From contig CAJUIP010000064.1 in the NCBI GenBank assembly GCA_910586315.1, positions 1 to 12,742 of the forward strand: a stretch of 12,742 bases of DNA, in the 5' to 3' direction. Numbering within the stretch: the first letter of the stretch is position 1; every line of letters begins with the position of its first letter. The position numbers and the translations under genes were made by a program. The notes beneath the pieces were generated by a model. The model did no database searches and had not been told where the DNA came from. It saw only the letters and a program-made list of their open reading frames with translations. Below, in pieces: positions 1 through 5,072 of this stretch. The stretch is from an uncultured Lachnospiraceae bacterium (GTDB lineage: Bacteria; Bacillota; Clostridia; Lachnospirales; Lachnospiraceae).

Positions 1-162
1 CAATTCATTCAAAAAATTTCATTTTAGGTCTTGACTTTTAATAGTTAGTCTTTCTATTAGAATTTCACAAGAGGGGGACAAAAAAGAACCACCGTCCTGT
101 GATTGGCCCAGAAATATTACAGCTATGATAAAACAACACAGCTTTAACATCTGGAACTTTAA

Positions 163-185
163 CGCATATTCCATGTGAATATGCG
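163..185. repeat. Perfect 9-bp dyad
   Basis: CGCATATTC, then 5 bases (CATGT), then GAATATGCG. It could form a small hairpin or be a protein-binding site. There is no T-run after it, so it is not a typical terminator, and no gene lies next to it. Confidence 0.5.
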
Positions 186-327
186 AACATCACAGACAGC
201 GGTTTACGTTATCTGAATTAGGCTTTAGAAGTTATATTGGATGTAAGATATCCAATAGATAAGAAAAGAAATCAAAATATTCCTGTAAAAATGAGATATA
301 TTTCCTTTTCGTAATTATTATAGCATA

Positions 328-359
328 ATTTTCTCAAAATGTATAAGTTTTGAGAAAAT
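328..359. repeat. 12-bp inverted repeat, copy 1 of a paired dyad
   Basis: ATTTTCTCAAAA at 328-339 is the exact reverse complement of TTTTGAGAAAAT at 348-359, with an 8-base centre containing TATA. The same arm word and the same 8-base spacing recur at 466-493. That suggests a repeated operator rather than a chance hairpin; the binding protein is unknown. Confidence 0.6.
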
Positions 360-465
360 ATGACTGATAACAATTTTAACATAAAATAAGCCTAAATACA
401 ACAAAAAAATCTTTTATTTTGTCTATTATTACCATAACCAGGGAATGGAGTTTATAAAAATTTTA

Positions 466-493
466 TTTCTCGAAACCTATACCTTTTGAGAAA
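466..493. repeat. 10-bp inverted repeat, copy 2 of a paired dyad
   Basis: TTTCTCGAAA at 466-475 and TTTTGAGAAA at 484-493 are complementary at 9 of 10 positions. The 8-base centre (CCTATACC) again contains TATA. The dyad ends 37 bases before the start codon of the small gene at 531, where a repressor site or leader hairpin of that gene would sit. Confidence 0.55.
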
Positions 494-530
494 GGATTTC
501 AAATATATCATTTATAGGAGACAAAAGAAT

Positions 531-749
531 ATGGATATGAGTAAGCACAAGGACTTGATAGACATAAGCAACTTATTTGAACGGGCTTATAGAAATGGAA
601 ATTCTCAAAAAATGGTTGAGTACGCTTGTCAATTTGAAAAAAAGATGGACAGTACATATTTAGCCATGTGGGAACATATGGAAGATTCACTTAAAGAAAA
701 AGAACTGTATGAGGAATTTGAAAAGGAAAAAGAGAAATATAGTCATTGA
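531..749 (+). CDS. Small helical protein of unknown function
   Basis: This encodes 72 residues. I chose the ATG at 531 because TAGGAG at 515-520 sits about 10 bases upstream; an in-frame TTG at 486 would add 15 residues but has no good ribosome binding site. The protein is strongly charged and predicted mostly helical, and residues 46-72 are very rich in Glu and Lys (EDSLKEKELYEEFEKEKEK), typical of a coiled coil or long helix. There is no signal peptide, membrane segment or cysteine motif. I do not recognise a family. The gene at 807 follows after 57 bases on the same strand, so the two may be co-transcribed. Two dyads upstream may control it. Confidence 0.6.
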   Translation: MDMSKHKDLIDISNLFERAYRNGNSQKMVEYACQFEKKMDSTYLAMWEHMEDSLKEKELYEEFEKEKEKYSH

Positions 750-806
750 ATCGGACTATTTATGTTTAGTGCATGTTACAAAAAATCTATAAGGAGTTAG
801 ACACGT

Positions 807-1802
807 ATGGGATATGAGGTGAAAAAGGTCATAGAGTTTGGCCGGGAGAATACAAAGCCGGTCGGACTATTAAAGGGAGCAATTCTTTTAAAGGACGGGA
901 CAGAACAGGTTTTACAGTTGAAACTTCGTAATAATGGGAAGGACATCCTGAATAGAGTAACCGTCAAAATTACCTGCATAGGTAAGGATGGACAGGCAAT
1001 AGGTGAGCAGAATTATACATATGAAAAAATTTTTATAACTTCCGGTACAGAATTTGGAACGGATGTAGCAATACCACTAAAATATGAAAATGTTGAATCT
1101 GTAGTAGTGGAAACTGAAATAGATTTAGAAAGAATAAAAGTAAGTAGTAAGAATATATCAAAAAAAGAGTGGACTCCGACATGGTTTCCTAAAATATATA
1201 ATGTATTAGTAATTCCTTTTTCAATGTTTTTTTTAATATATCATACAATAGTTTTAATAAACTGGAAATTTTTAATCAATGAGAAAATTTCTCTCTCACC
1301 TTGGATTATCGGTGGAGGTTATGGCACATCAGTCCAACTCTTTTTTGCTGTGTTGTCAACTACTGCTATATATCTATATCCCATGACGCAGCTCTTATTA
1401 AATAAGAACCAAGCGAATTATCGGAAGCTATTAATATCAAATTTGGCTCAAATATTAATGGTTCTTATTCTTATGACAGCTGGATTATTCGATGTGTTAG
1501 GTCTTTCTGAAGAATACTATTTATGTTTTGCAGGGTGTTTAATCCTGGTATTAATACATACGGCTATAATAGAAAATAATAGAAATAAGATTTTCTTATT
1601 ATTGATTGGGTTAACTGTATTATTAATTACATTCAAATATTATGAAGGGGGATCTCACGGATATGGGAAGGGTTGGATAATTGGGTATAATGGGCCACGA
1701 TATGAACCTTCTAGCATATTTATATTTTGTGAGTATCTGAAACTTTGCATAAACGCAATAGGAACCTTTGTAATAATCAAAAAAAAATTCAAATTAAGAT
1801 AA
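807..1802 (+). CDS. Six-helix membrane protein with beta-rich N-terminal domain, unknown function
   Basis: This encodes 331 residues; AAGGAG at 791-796 precedes the ATG by 10 bases. Residues 1-115 have no hydrophobic helix and alternate like beta strands (for example VLQLKLRNNG and RVTVKITCIGKDG), suggesting a beta-sandwich. With no signal peptide ahead of it, this domain should be cytosolic. About six membrane helices follow, near residues 131-151, 172-192, 207-229, 237-254, 262-276 and 303-324, and the protein ends in a basic tail (KKKFKL). I see no catalytic or transport motif and cannot name the family. The stop is 13 bases before the next start, so it is very likely co-transcribed with the small membrane protein at 1816. 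The low GC content fits the accessory element. Confidence 0.8.
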   Translation: MGYEVKKVIEFGRENTKPVGLLKGAILLKDGTEQVLQLKLRNNGKDILNRVTVKITCIGKDGQAIGEQNYTYEKIFITSGTEFGTDVAIPLKYENVESVVVETEIDLERIKVSSKNISKKEWTPTWFPKIYNVLVIPFSMFFLIYHTIVLINWKFLINEKISLSPWIIGGGYGTSVQLFFAVLSTTAIYLYPMTQLLLNKNQANYRKLLISNLAQILMVLILMTAGLFDVLGLSEEYYLCFAGCLILVLIHTAIIENNRNKIFLLLIGLTVLLITFKYYEGGSHGYGKGWIIGYNGPRYEPSSIFIFCEYLKLCINAIGTFVIIKKKFKLR

Positions 1803-1815
1803 AGGAGAAAATTTC

Positions 1816-2034
1816 ATGGAAGAATTCGTTATAGTATTTATTATTGTTTTAATTTTAATATTTTTGATAGCTCGCCAGTTTTGGTGCTGGTATTGGAAGA
1901 TTAATGCTAGGATGAATGAACTGGAAAAAATCAATGAGAATCTGGAACAAATTAAGGGACTGTTAATTCATGAAAATACAATGTTGAATCAAAGTGCTTA
2001 TAGTAGCAAAGGAGATAAACTCCCGGAACTGTAA
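1816..2034 (+). CDS. Small single-pass membrane protein with coiled coil
   Basis: This encodes 72 residues; AAGGAG at 1802-1807 is a good ribosome binding site 8 bases before the ATG. Residues 4-20 form one very hydrophobic helix, followed by FWCWYWKIN, where aromatic residues mark the membrane interface. Residues 30-58 have heptad-like spacing of Leu, Ile and Met (MNELEKINENLEQIKGLL), so a cytosolic coiled coil is likely. The polar C-terminus has no recognisable motif. Small proteins of this build are common in gut Clostridia, but I know of no assigned role. The tight spacing after the 331-residue membrane protein suggests a shared transcript and possibly a shared complex. Confidence 0.75.
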   Translation: MEEFVIVFIIVLILIFLIARQFWCWYWKINARMNELEKINENLEQIKGLLIHENTMLNQSAYSSKGDKLPEL

Positions 2035-2045
2035 AAACTATAATT

Positions 2046-2081
2046 AAGAGGTTGATAGTAAAATGCGTCTATCAACCTCTT
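2046..2081 (+). terminator. 13-bp hairpin after the small membrane protein gene
   Basis: AAGAGGTTGATAG at 2046-2058 pairs perfectly with CTATCAACCTCTT at 2069-2081 across a 10-base loop, beginning 11 bases after the stop codon. The T-run after it is poor, so it may be a weak terminator or an mRNA 3'-end stabiliser. Confidence 0.6.
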
Positions 2082-2111
2082 GTATCAGTATGGGATTGTT
2101 ACCGCCGCGGC

Positions 2112-2167
2112 AAAAAGCAGTAAAGGGGTAAAATGTATCTGCTTCGCAGACCCCTTGACTGCTTTTT
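2112..2167 (+). terminator. Large two-part hairpin terminator
   Basis: AAAAAGCAGT at 2112-2121 pairs with ACTGCTTTTT at 2158-2167, and AAGGGG at 2123-2128 pairs with CCCCTT at 2151-2156: 16 of 17 pairs with a single mismatch. Inside the loop TCTGC/GCAGA (2138-2150) forms a second stem. Flanking A and T runs would let it terminate transcription in both directions, isolating the membrane-protein genes from the toxin-antitoxin locus. Confidence 0.7.
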
Positions 2168-2216
2168 CTCAAACGCGAATAATAATTTCTCACCAATATG
2201 GAAGAAACAAAAAATC

Positions 2217-2245
2217 TTGAATTCTTTTACAGATTGTGCTATATT
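2217..2245 (+). promoter_or_regulatory. Promoter of the predicted antitoxin RNA
   Basis: TTGAAT at 2217-2222 and TATATT at 2240-2245 are separated by exactly 17 bases, which is good sigma-A form. Transcription would start near 2252 and run into the hairpin at 2300-2335. No open reading frame with a ribosome binding site follows, so the product is probably a small RNA. Confidence 0.6.
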
Positions 2246-2254
2246 ATAAACATA

Positions 2255-2289
2255 GGGAAAACAGCCGCCCACAAAGTGGTTTACCTCCC
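2255..2289 (+). repeat. Inverted leader repeat, antitoxin copy
   Basis: This matches the reverse complement of 2464-2499 at about 25 of 33 positions, including GAAAACA, CCG, ACAA, GTGGT and CCTCCC. The two copies lie just inside the two convergent promoters, so the antitoxin RNA and the toxin message would begin with similar sequence. Confidence 0.6.
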
Positions 2290-2299
2290 AGAATGACTA

Positions 2300-2335
2300 A
2301 AGCCTACCTGTCTCGGCAAAGTACAAGGTAGGCTT
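2300..2335. terminator. Bidirectional hairpin shared by toxin message and antitoxin RNA
   Basis: AAGCCTACCT at 2300-2309 pairs perfectly with AGGTAGGCTT at 2326-2335. On the plus strand it is followed by ATTTATTT, and on the minus strand by TTTAGT. It lies 2 bases past the toxin stop codon and at the expected end of the antitoxin RNA. Its exposed loop (2310-2325) is where the two RNAs could first touch. Confidence 0.65.
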
Positions 2336-2337
2336 AT

Positions 2338-2433
2338 TTATTTCCGCTTGTTGTTCCTATCTATGTAGGCAAGCAATGCGACAAGAAACGTTCCGAATAA
2401 CATTAACAATGTTAACACTTCGTAAGTGCTCAT
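2338..2433 (-). CDS. Holin-like type I toxin peptide
   Basis: This encodes 31 residues, starting MSTYEVLTLL and ending YIDRNNKRK. The ATG at 2433 follows GGGGAGG by 8 bases on the minus strand; in-frame GTG codons just upstream are less likely starts. Residues 5-24 form one membrane helix and the tail is strongly basic. This matches the build of the putative holin-like toxin family (Hol-Tox) of Firmicutes: short membrane peptides whose overproduction is thought to damage the membrane. The leader is about 65 bases and contains CCTCCC (2464-2469 in plus coordinates), which can pair with the GGGAGG of its own ribosome binding site, so the fresh transcript may be poorly translated. An antisense RNA is encoded opposite its 3' end. 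The family assignment is from memory of the sequence pattern. Confidence 0.75.
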   Translation of the reverse strand: MSTYEVLTLLMLFGTFLVALLAYIDRNNKRK

Positions 2434-2463
2434 CTGCACCACCTCCCCTCTTTTGCAAGTTTA

Positions 2464-2499
2464 GGGAGGCTTACCACCTTGTAACACGGTTGTTTTCTG
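2464..2499 (-). repeat. Inverted leader repeat, toxin copy
   Basis: On the minus strand this segment begins the toxin message and resembles the antitoxin start at 2255-2289. It carries the CCTCCC that can mask the toxin ribosome binding site within the same RNA. Confidence 0.6.
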
Positions 2500-2505
2500 G
2501 GAAAT

Positions 2506-2534
2506 AGTATAGCATGAAAGAGGGCTTTATACAA
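2506..2534 (-). promoter_or_regulatory. Toxin promoter
   Basis: Read on the minus strand, TTGTAT (2534-2529) and TATACT (2511-2506) are 17 bases apart, a good sigma-A promoter. The message would start near 2499 and reach the toxin ATG after about 65 bases. Confidence 0.65.
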
Positions 2535-2583
2535 GTACAAATAAAAATTGTAAATCGTACTCTGGAAGGATATGAAATGAACT

Positions 2584-2612
2584 GTAGACAGTTTGTAGAC
2601 ACACGGTAGACA
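2584..2612 (+). repeat. Three GTAGACA repeats at an 11-bp period
   Basis: GTAGACA occurs at 2584-2590, 2595-2601 and 2606-2612, so each copy begins exactly 11 bases after the last, about one helix turn, and all face the same side of the DNA. Phased short direct repeats beside an attachment core are typical of arm-type sites for tyrosine recombinases. The tRNA-like fragment begins 46 bases to the right. Confidence 0.65.
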
Positions 2613-2658
2613 GCGTGCATTCTCCTTTGATTTTATTGGGTTTTTAGGCCTTGCTAAA

Positions 2659-2679
2659 GTTCGAATCCCGTCTCGTGCT
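2659..2679 (+). other. tRNA 3'-end fragment, candidate attachment core
   Basis: GTTCGAATCCC looks like the T-loop and following stem strand of a tRNA, and CTCGTGC then T could be the 3' acceptor strand and discriminator base. The upstream bases do not pair to complete the T-stem and no 5' acceptor strand (GCACGAG) is present, so this is not a whole tRNA gene. The T-run and terminator after it are as expected downstream of a tRNA gene. It is probably the duplicated 3' end left by integration of an element into a tRNA gene. I cannot tell which tRNA. Confidence 0.45.
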
Positions 2680-2691
2680 TTTTTGATTGAT

Positions 2692-2728
2692 GCGGAAGTC
2701 TTTATTTATAAGGGCTTCCGCTATTTTT
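2692..2728 (+). terminator. Terminator after the tRNA-like fragment
   Basis: GCGGAAG at 2692-2698 pairs with CTTCCGC at 2715-2721. The stem extends inward through G-U pairs and an AT segment, and TATTTTT follows. It probably ended the original tRNA transcript and now shields the kinase operon from the left-hand element. Confidence 0.75.
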
Positions 2729-2872
2729 GCGCTTTCTGATTTGCAGCAGACAGAGTATCCGGAGCTAACGCGGCTTTTTATTTAGGTGGGCTGCTGCCTG
2801 ATTTTGCTTAACAGGGAAAGCTCAAAATGACAGCTGCACGGAAGCAGATGGGAAAGAAAATTAAAAAAACTA

Positions 2873-2901
2873 TTGACAAATGTGAGAAGTTCGATTAATC
2901 T
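2873..2901 (+). promoter_or_regulatory. Promoter of the first kinase-deglycase unit
   Basis: TTGACA at 2873-2878, 17 bases, then TAATCT at 2896-2901. The -35 is perfect and the -10 has four of six consensus bases. The 17-bp dyad just downstream covers the expected start site, so repression there would be effective. Confidence 0.6.
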
Positions 2902-2918
2902 TATAACGCAACGTTATA
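2902..2918. promoter_or_regulatory. Candidate operator, 17-bp palindrome
   Basis: TATAACG, CAA, CGTTATA is a perfect 7-bp dyad with a 3-base centre, placed right after the -10. Its size suits a helix-turn-helix repressor such as a LacI- or GntR-type protein. A related dyad (ATAAC-GAAA-GTTAT) occurs at 11588-11601. Confidence 0.5.
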
Positions 2919-2920
2919 TA

Positions 2921-2935
2921 ATGATATATAATCAT
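2921..2935. promoter_or_regulatory. Second candidate operator, ATGAT/ATCAT dyad
   Basis: ATGAT, ATATA, ATCAT forms a perfect 15-bp dyad ending just before the ribosome binding site of the gene at 2955. The overlapping word ATATAATGAT (2916-2925) recurs right after the -35 of the next operon (4981-4990). Confidence 0.4.
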
Positions 2936-2954
2936 TGAAAAGGGAGATGGGAAG

Positions 2955-3842
2955 ATGCGGGTAATTGGTATTGGGGATAATGTGTGCGATAAATACGTAC
3001 ACTTAAAGACCATGTTCCCGGGAGGACAGGCATTGAATTTTGCAGTTTATGCCAAGATGCTGGGAGCGGATGCTTCCTATATGGGAGTATTCGGACGCGA
3101 TGAGGTTGCAGACCATGTGATTGCTACCTTGGATGAGCTTCAGGTGGAGCATGGACAGTGCCGGCAGTATGATGGGGAAAACGGATGTGCGAGGGTGACT
3201 CTGGTGGACGGTGACCGGGTGTTCTTAGGAAGCAACAAGGGCGGAATCGCAAAGGAAAAGCCCCTTGATCTGACAGAGGAAGACTTGGAGTACATCAAGG
3301 GCTTTTCCCATGTACATACCAGCAACAACAGCCACTTTGACAGCCAGCTTGCAAAGGTGAAATCAACAGGTGTCCCACTTTCCTATGATTTTTCAGGACA
3401 GTGGAAGGATCCGGAAAAGGTGGCAGCCGTTGCACCTTACGCGGACTTTGTATTCTTATCCTGCGGTTCTGTTTCTGAGGAGGAAGCGAAGGAAATCTGC
3501 CGGAATATGAAGGCAGAAGGCTGCGGAAAGATTATTGCAACACGGGGAAGCTACGGAGCTATGTACTACGACGGATTGAATTTCTATGCACAGCCGCCAA
3601 AGTTGGTGGAAGCCGTGGATACTCTGGGAGCCGGAGATTCCTTTGCCACTGCATTTCTCCTTTCTTTTACAGAAAGCATGGAAAAAGAGCCGGAAAAAAT
3701 GAAAGAGGATAAGGCCTTTTATGAGGCCGAATTGAAGAAGGCCCTTGAGGCCGGAGCTGAGTTTGCATCCAAAACCTGTATGGTGCGCGGTGCATTCGGC
3801 CATGGAAAAGTATTTGAAGAAGAGGAAACAAACCATTCATAA
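2955..3842 (+). CDS. PfkB-family sugar kinase, FrlD type
   Basis: This encodes 295 residues of the ribokinase/PfkB fold. The start IGIGDNVCDKYV resembles fructoselysine 6-kinase FrlD, and GGQALNFAVYAKMLGA (23-38) is the N-terminal PfkB signature that holds the sugar. DTLGAGDSF (222-230) is the C-terminal signature with catalytic base Asp228 and the anion hole. The expected reaction is ATP-dependent phosphorylation at sugar carbon 6 of a fructosyl-amine. It is longer than FrlD (about 260 residues); the excess is mainly a charged insert near 240-262 and a C-terminal extension after CMVRGAFGHG. GGGAG at 2942-2946 precedes the ATG by 8 bases. The deglycase gene follows 14 bases after the stop, matching the kinase-deglycase pairing of Amadori-product pathways. 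The exact substrate cannot be read from the sequence. Confidence 0.85.
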   Translation: MRVIGIGDNVCDKYVHLKTMFPGGQALNFAVYAKMLGADASYMGVFGRDEVADHVIATLDELQVEHGQCRQYDGENGCARVTLVDGDRVFLGSNKGGIAKEKPLDLTEEDLEYIKGFSHVHTSNNSHFDSQLAKVKSTGVPLSYDFSGQWKDPEKVAAVAPYADFVFLSCGSVSEEEAKEICRNMKAEGCGKIIATRGSYGAMYYDGLNFYAQPPKLVEAVDTLGAGDSFATAFLLSFTESMEKEPEKMKEDKAFYEAELKKALEAGAEFASKTCMVRGAFGHGKVFEEEETNHS

Positions 3843-3856
3843 CCAGGAGGTAAAAA

Positions 3857-4834
3857 ATGACAAAGACAGTGAAAGAAATCGTAGCAGAAATCAAGCAGAA
3901 AATGGACCGGATCGGCGGTTTAAAGCATGTATATTTTGTAGCATGCGGCGGCTCCAAGGCAGCAATTTTCCCGGGACTTTATCTTTTACAGAGTGAAGCA
4001 AAGACCTTCAGCGCAACTACCTACACCAGCAATGAGTTTGTTCATGCAACCCCCAAGGAGCTGGACGAAAGATGTGTGGCTGTAATCTGTTCCCTTAAGG
4101 CAACTGCAGAGACTGTAGAGGCCGTTAAGACCGCCAATGCGGCAGGCGCAGTCACCATTGCCATGACAGGCAATATGCAGACAGGTATGGCAAAGGTTGG
4201 CCAGTATGTAGTCACATATTCTAATGGAGATGATCAGGTTTACAGCGACTCCAACCAGGCAAATTCCTTAAGAATCGGCTTTGAACTTCTCCACCAGTTC
4301 GAGAACTGGGATAAGTATGAGAAAGCCATGGATGCTTACCAGTATATTGATGAGATCATTGCAGAGGGCAAGAAAAATTGCCTCCCGGCTGCAAAAGAAT
4401 GGGCTGAAAAAGAGAAAGATGAGTCGGTATTCTATGTTCTGGCTTCCGGTCCCAACTATGGTGTCGCATACTCCATGTGCTGCTGTCACTTTATGGAGAT
4501 GCAGTGGAAGCATGCCGTATGCCTGCATACCGGTGAGTACTTCCATGGCCCCTTTGAGACCACAGACAAAGAGCTTCCGATGATTCTTTTAATGAGTGAA
4601 GGCAGAACCCGTGCCCTGGATGAGCGGTGCTTGAAGTTTTTAAATACTTATGCGGAAAACTTTATTGTAATTGACTTTAAGGAGCTAAACGGCGGAAAGA
4701 TCGACGAGAGCGTTGTGGAATTTTTCAACCCGGTTGTTATGATTCCTATTGAGCGTTACTATGTGTCCCAGATGGCGGAGGTTCGCGGCCATTCCATGGA
4801 TGATAGAAGATATATGTGGAAGGTAGAGTACTAA
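3857..4834 (+). CDS. SIS-domain sugar-amine 6-phosphate deglycase, FrlB/FraB type
   Basis: This encodes 325 residues with two SIS domains (about 20-150 and 185-320), the build of FrlB (fructoselysine 6-phosphate deglycase) and FraB (the fructose-asparagine pathway). It would split a 6-phosphofructosyl-amine into glucose 6-phosphate and the free amino acid. Evidence is YFVACGGSKAA (26-36), a phosphosugar loop; CSLKATAETVEAV (78-90), where SIS proteins hold phosphate; and GEYFHGPFE (226-234) and the ending DDRRYMWKVEY, both very close to E. coli FrlB. Glu214 and His230 fall at the numbers I recall for the catalytic pair of Salmonella FraB, so it may be closer to FraB. AGGAGG at 3845-3850 is a strong ribosome binding site, and a terminator follows the gene. 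Confidence 0.87.
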   Translation: MTKTVKEIVAEIKQKMDRIGGLKHVYFVACGGSKAAIFPGLYLLQSEAKTFSATTYTSNEFVHATPKELDERCVAVICSLKATAETVEAVKTANAAGAVTIAMTGNMQTGMAKVGQYVVTYSNGDDQVYSDSNQANSLRIGFELLHQFENWDKYEKAMDAYQYIDEIIAEGKKNCLPAAKEWAEKEKDESVFYVLASGPNYGVAYSMCCCHFMEMQWKHAVCLHTGEYFHGPFETTDKELPMILLMSEGRTRALDERCLKFLNTYAENFIVIDFKELNGGKIDESVVEFFNPVVMIPIERYYVSQMAEVRGHSMDDRRYMWKVEY

Positions 4835-4852
4835 TCAGTTTTTTGAAGAAAT

Positions 4853-4897
4853 CAGGCGGAGTTTCAAGGAAATTTTCCTTGGGCTTCGCCTGTTTTT
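4853..4897 (+). terminator. Terminator of the kinase-deglycase unit
   Basis: CAGGCGGAG at 4853-4861 pairs with CTTCGCCTG at 4884-4892 (one G-U pair). An inner stem CAAGGAA/TTCCTTG follows, and the T-run begins at 4893. It ends the first transcript before the next promoter at 4975. Confidence 0.85.
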
Positions 4898-4974
4898 GTT
4901 TAACAGGGGAAAAATAAAAAGAAAATGCAAGGGTTGAATGGTTGCATTTTTTGTCTAAATGTGTAAAAAAGATG

Positions 4975-5004
4975 TTGACAATATAATGATTCATAATATA
5001 TTAT
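4975..5004 (+). promoter_or_regulatory. Promoter of the five-gene operon, with overlapping dyad
   Basis: TTGACA at 4975-4980, 18 bases, then TATTAT at 4999-5004. A second -10-like TATAAT lies at 5002-5007 but would give a 21-base spacer. The spacer holds ATATAATGAT (4981-4990), shared with the promoter region of the kinase-deglycase unit, and the perfect palindrome ATAATATATTAT (4993-5004) covers the -10. One regulator for both units is plausible. The leader to the ATG at 5073 is about 60 bases. Confidence 0.6.
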
Positions 5005-5072
5005 AATGACATGAAACAAAACAGGTCGAATCTATAATAAATGGAGAAAAGGGAAAGAGGAGGTTACATATT

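Larger units (their letters stand above)
1..530. other. AT-rich stretch with no supported gene
   Basis: No reading frame here has both a ribosome binding site and convincing protein character. The stretch holds a short dyad (CGCATATTC/GAATATGCG, 163-185) and two related larger dyads (328-359 and 466-493), listed separately. A GGGGGAC...GTCC segment near 72-105 vaguely resembles hairpins common in Firmicute intergenic DNA. Base composition is much richer in A and T than the sugar operons to the right. It may be regulatory DNA or decayed mobile-element sequence. Confidence 0.5.
2252..2343 (+). ncRNA. Predicted antitoxin small RNA of a type I toxin-antitoxin pair
   Basis: A roughly 90-base RNA is predicted between the promoter at 2217 and the hairpin at 2300-2335, which is followed by ATTTATTT. 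Its 3' part is antisense to the last codons and tail of the toxin message on the other strand. Its segment ACCTCCC (2283-2289) is also the exact complement of GGGAGGT in the toxin ribosome binding site, so it could block translation directly. Its first 35 or so bases resemble the toxin message's own leader. The par/Fst locus has a comparable convergent layout with a shared bidirectional terminator. The ends are inferred from the promoter and hairpin only. Confidence 0.5.
1..2679. mobile_element. Right end of a probable integrated element
   Basis: Everything left of the tRNA-like fragment is AT-rich, made of small unknown genes and a toxin-antitoxin pair, and bounded by phased repeats typical of integrase arm sites. 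No integrase, relaxase or phage structural gene is in the window, so the type of element is unknown; the integrase would be expected beyond the left edge. The boundary is inferred. Confidence 0.4.
2434..2954. other. Stretch between the toxin and the first kinase gene
   Basis: Apart from the toxin leader and promoter, this holds the GTAGACA repeats, a tRNA-like fragment, a terminator, a GCAGCAG/CTGCTGC pair (2743-2749 and 2791-2797) of unknown meaning, and the promoter with dyads ahead of the gene at 2955. I see no further gene. Confidence 0.6.

Noticed and set aside
19..174. A 51-codon frame on the minus strand beginning MEYALKFQMLK with a hydrophobic stretch
   Set aside because: No ribosome binding site before its ATG, no promoter, and the start lies inside a palindrome; the hydrophobic run alone is weak support.
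132..315. Plus-strand frame reading ALEVILDVRYPID, reminiscent of a segment in PepV-type M20 dipeptidases
   Set aside because: It is interrupted by a stop codon and the likeness rests on about ten residues; too little to call a pseudogene without a database search.
2584..2612. CRISPR-like array
   Set aside because: Repeats are only 7 bases with 4-base gaps; the 11-bp phasing fits protein-binding sites instead.
2639..2679. A complete tRNA gene
   Set aside because: Only the T-loop and 3' strand are present; the bases upstream do not pair to form the T-stem, and no anticodon arm or 5' acceptor strand is found.
4900..5072. A thiamine or other riboswitch ahead of the operon containing yjbQ
   Set aside because: The leader after the promoter is only about 60 bases, AT-rich, with no conserved riboswitch-like helices that I can recognise.
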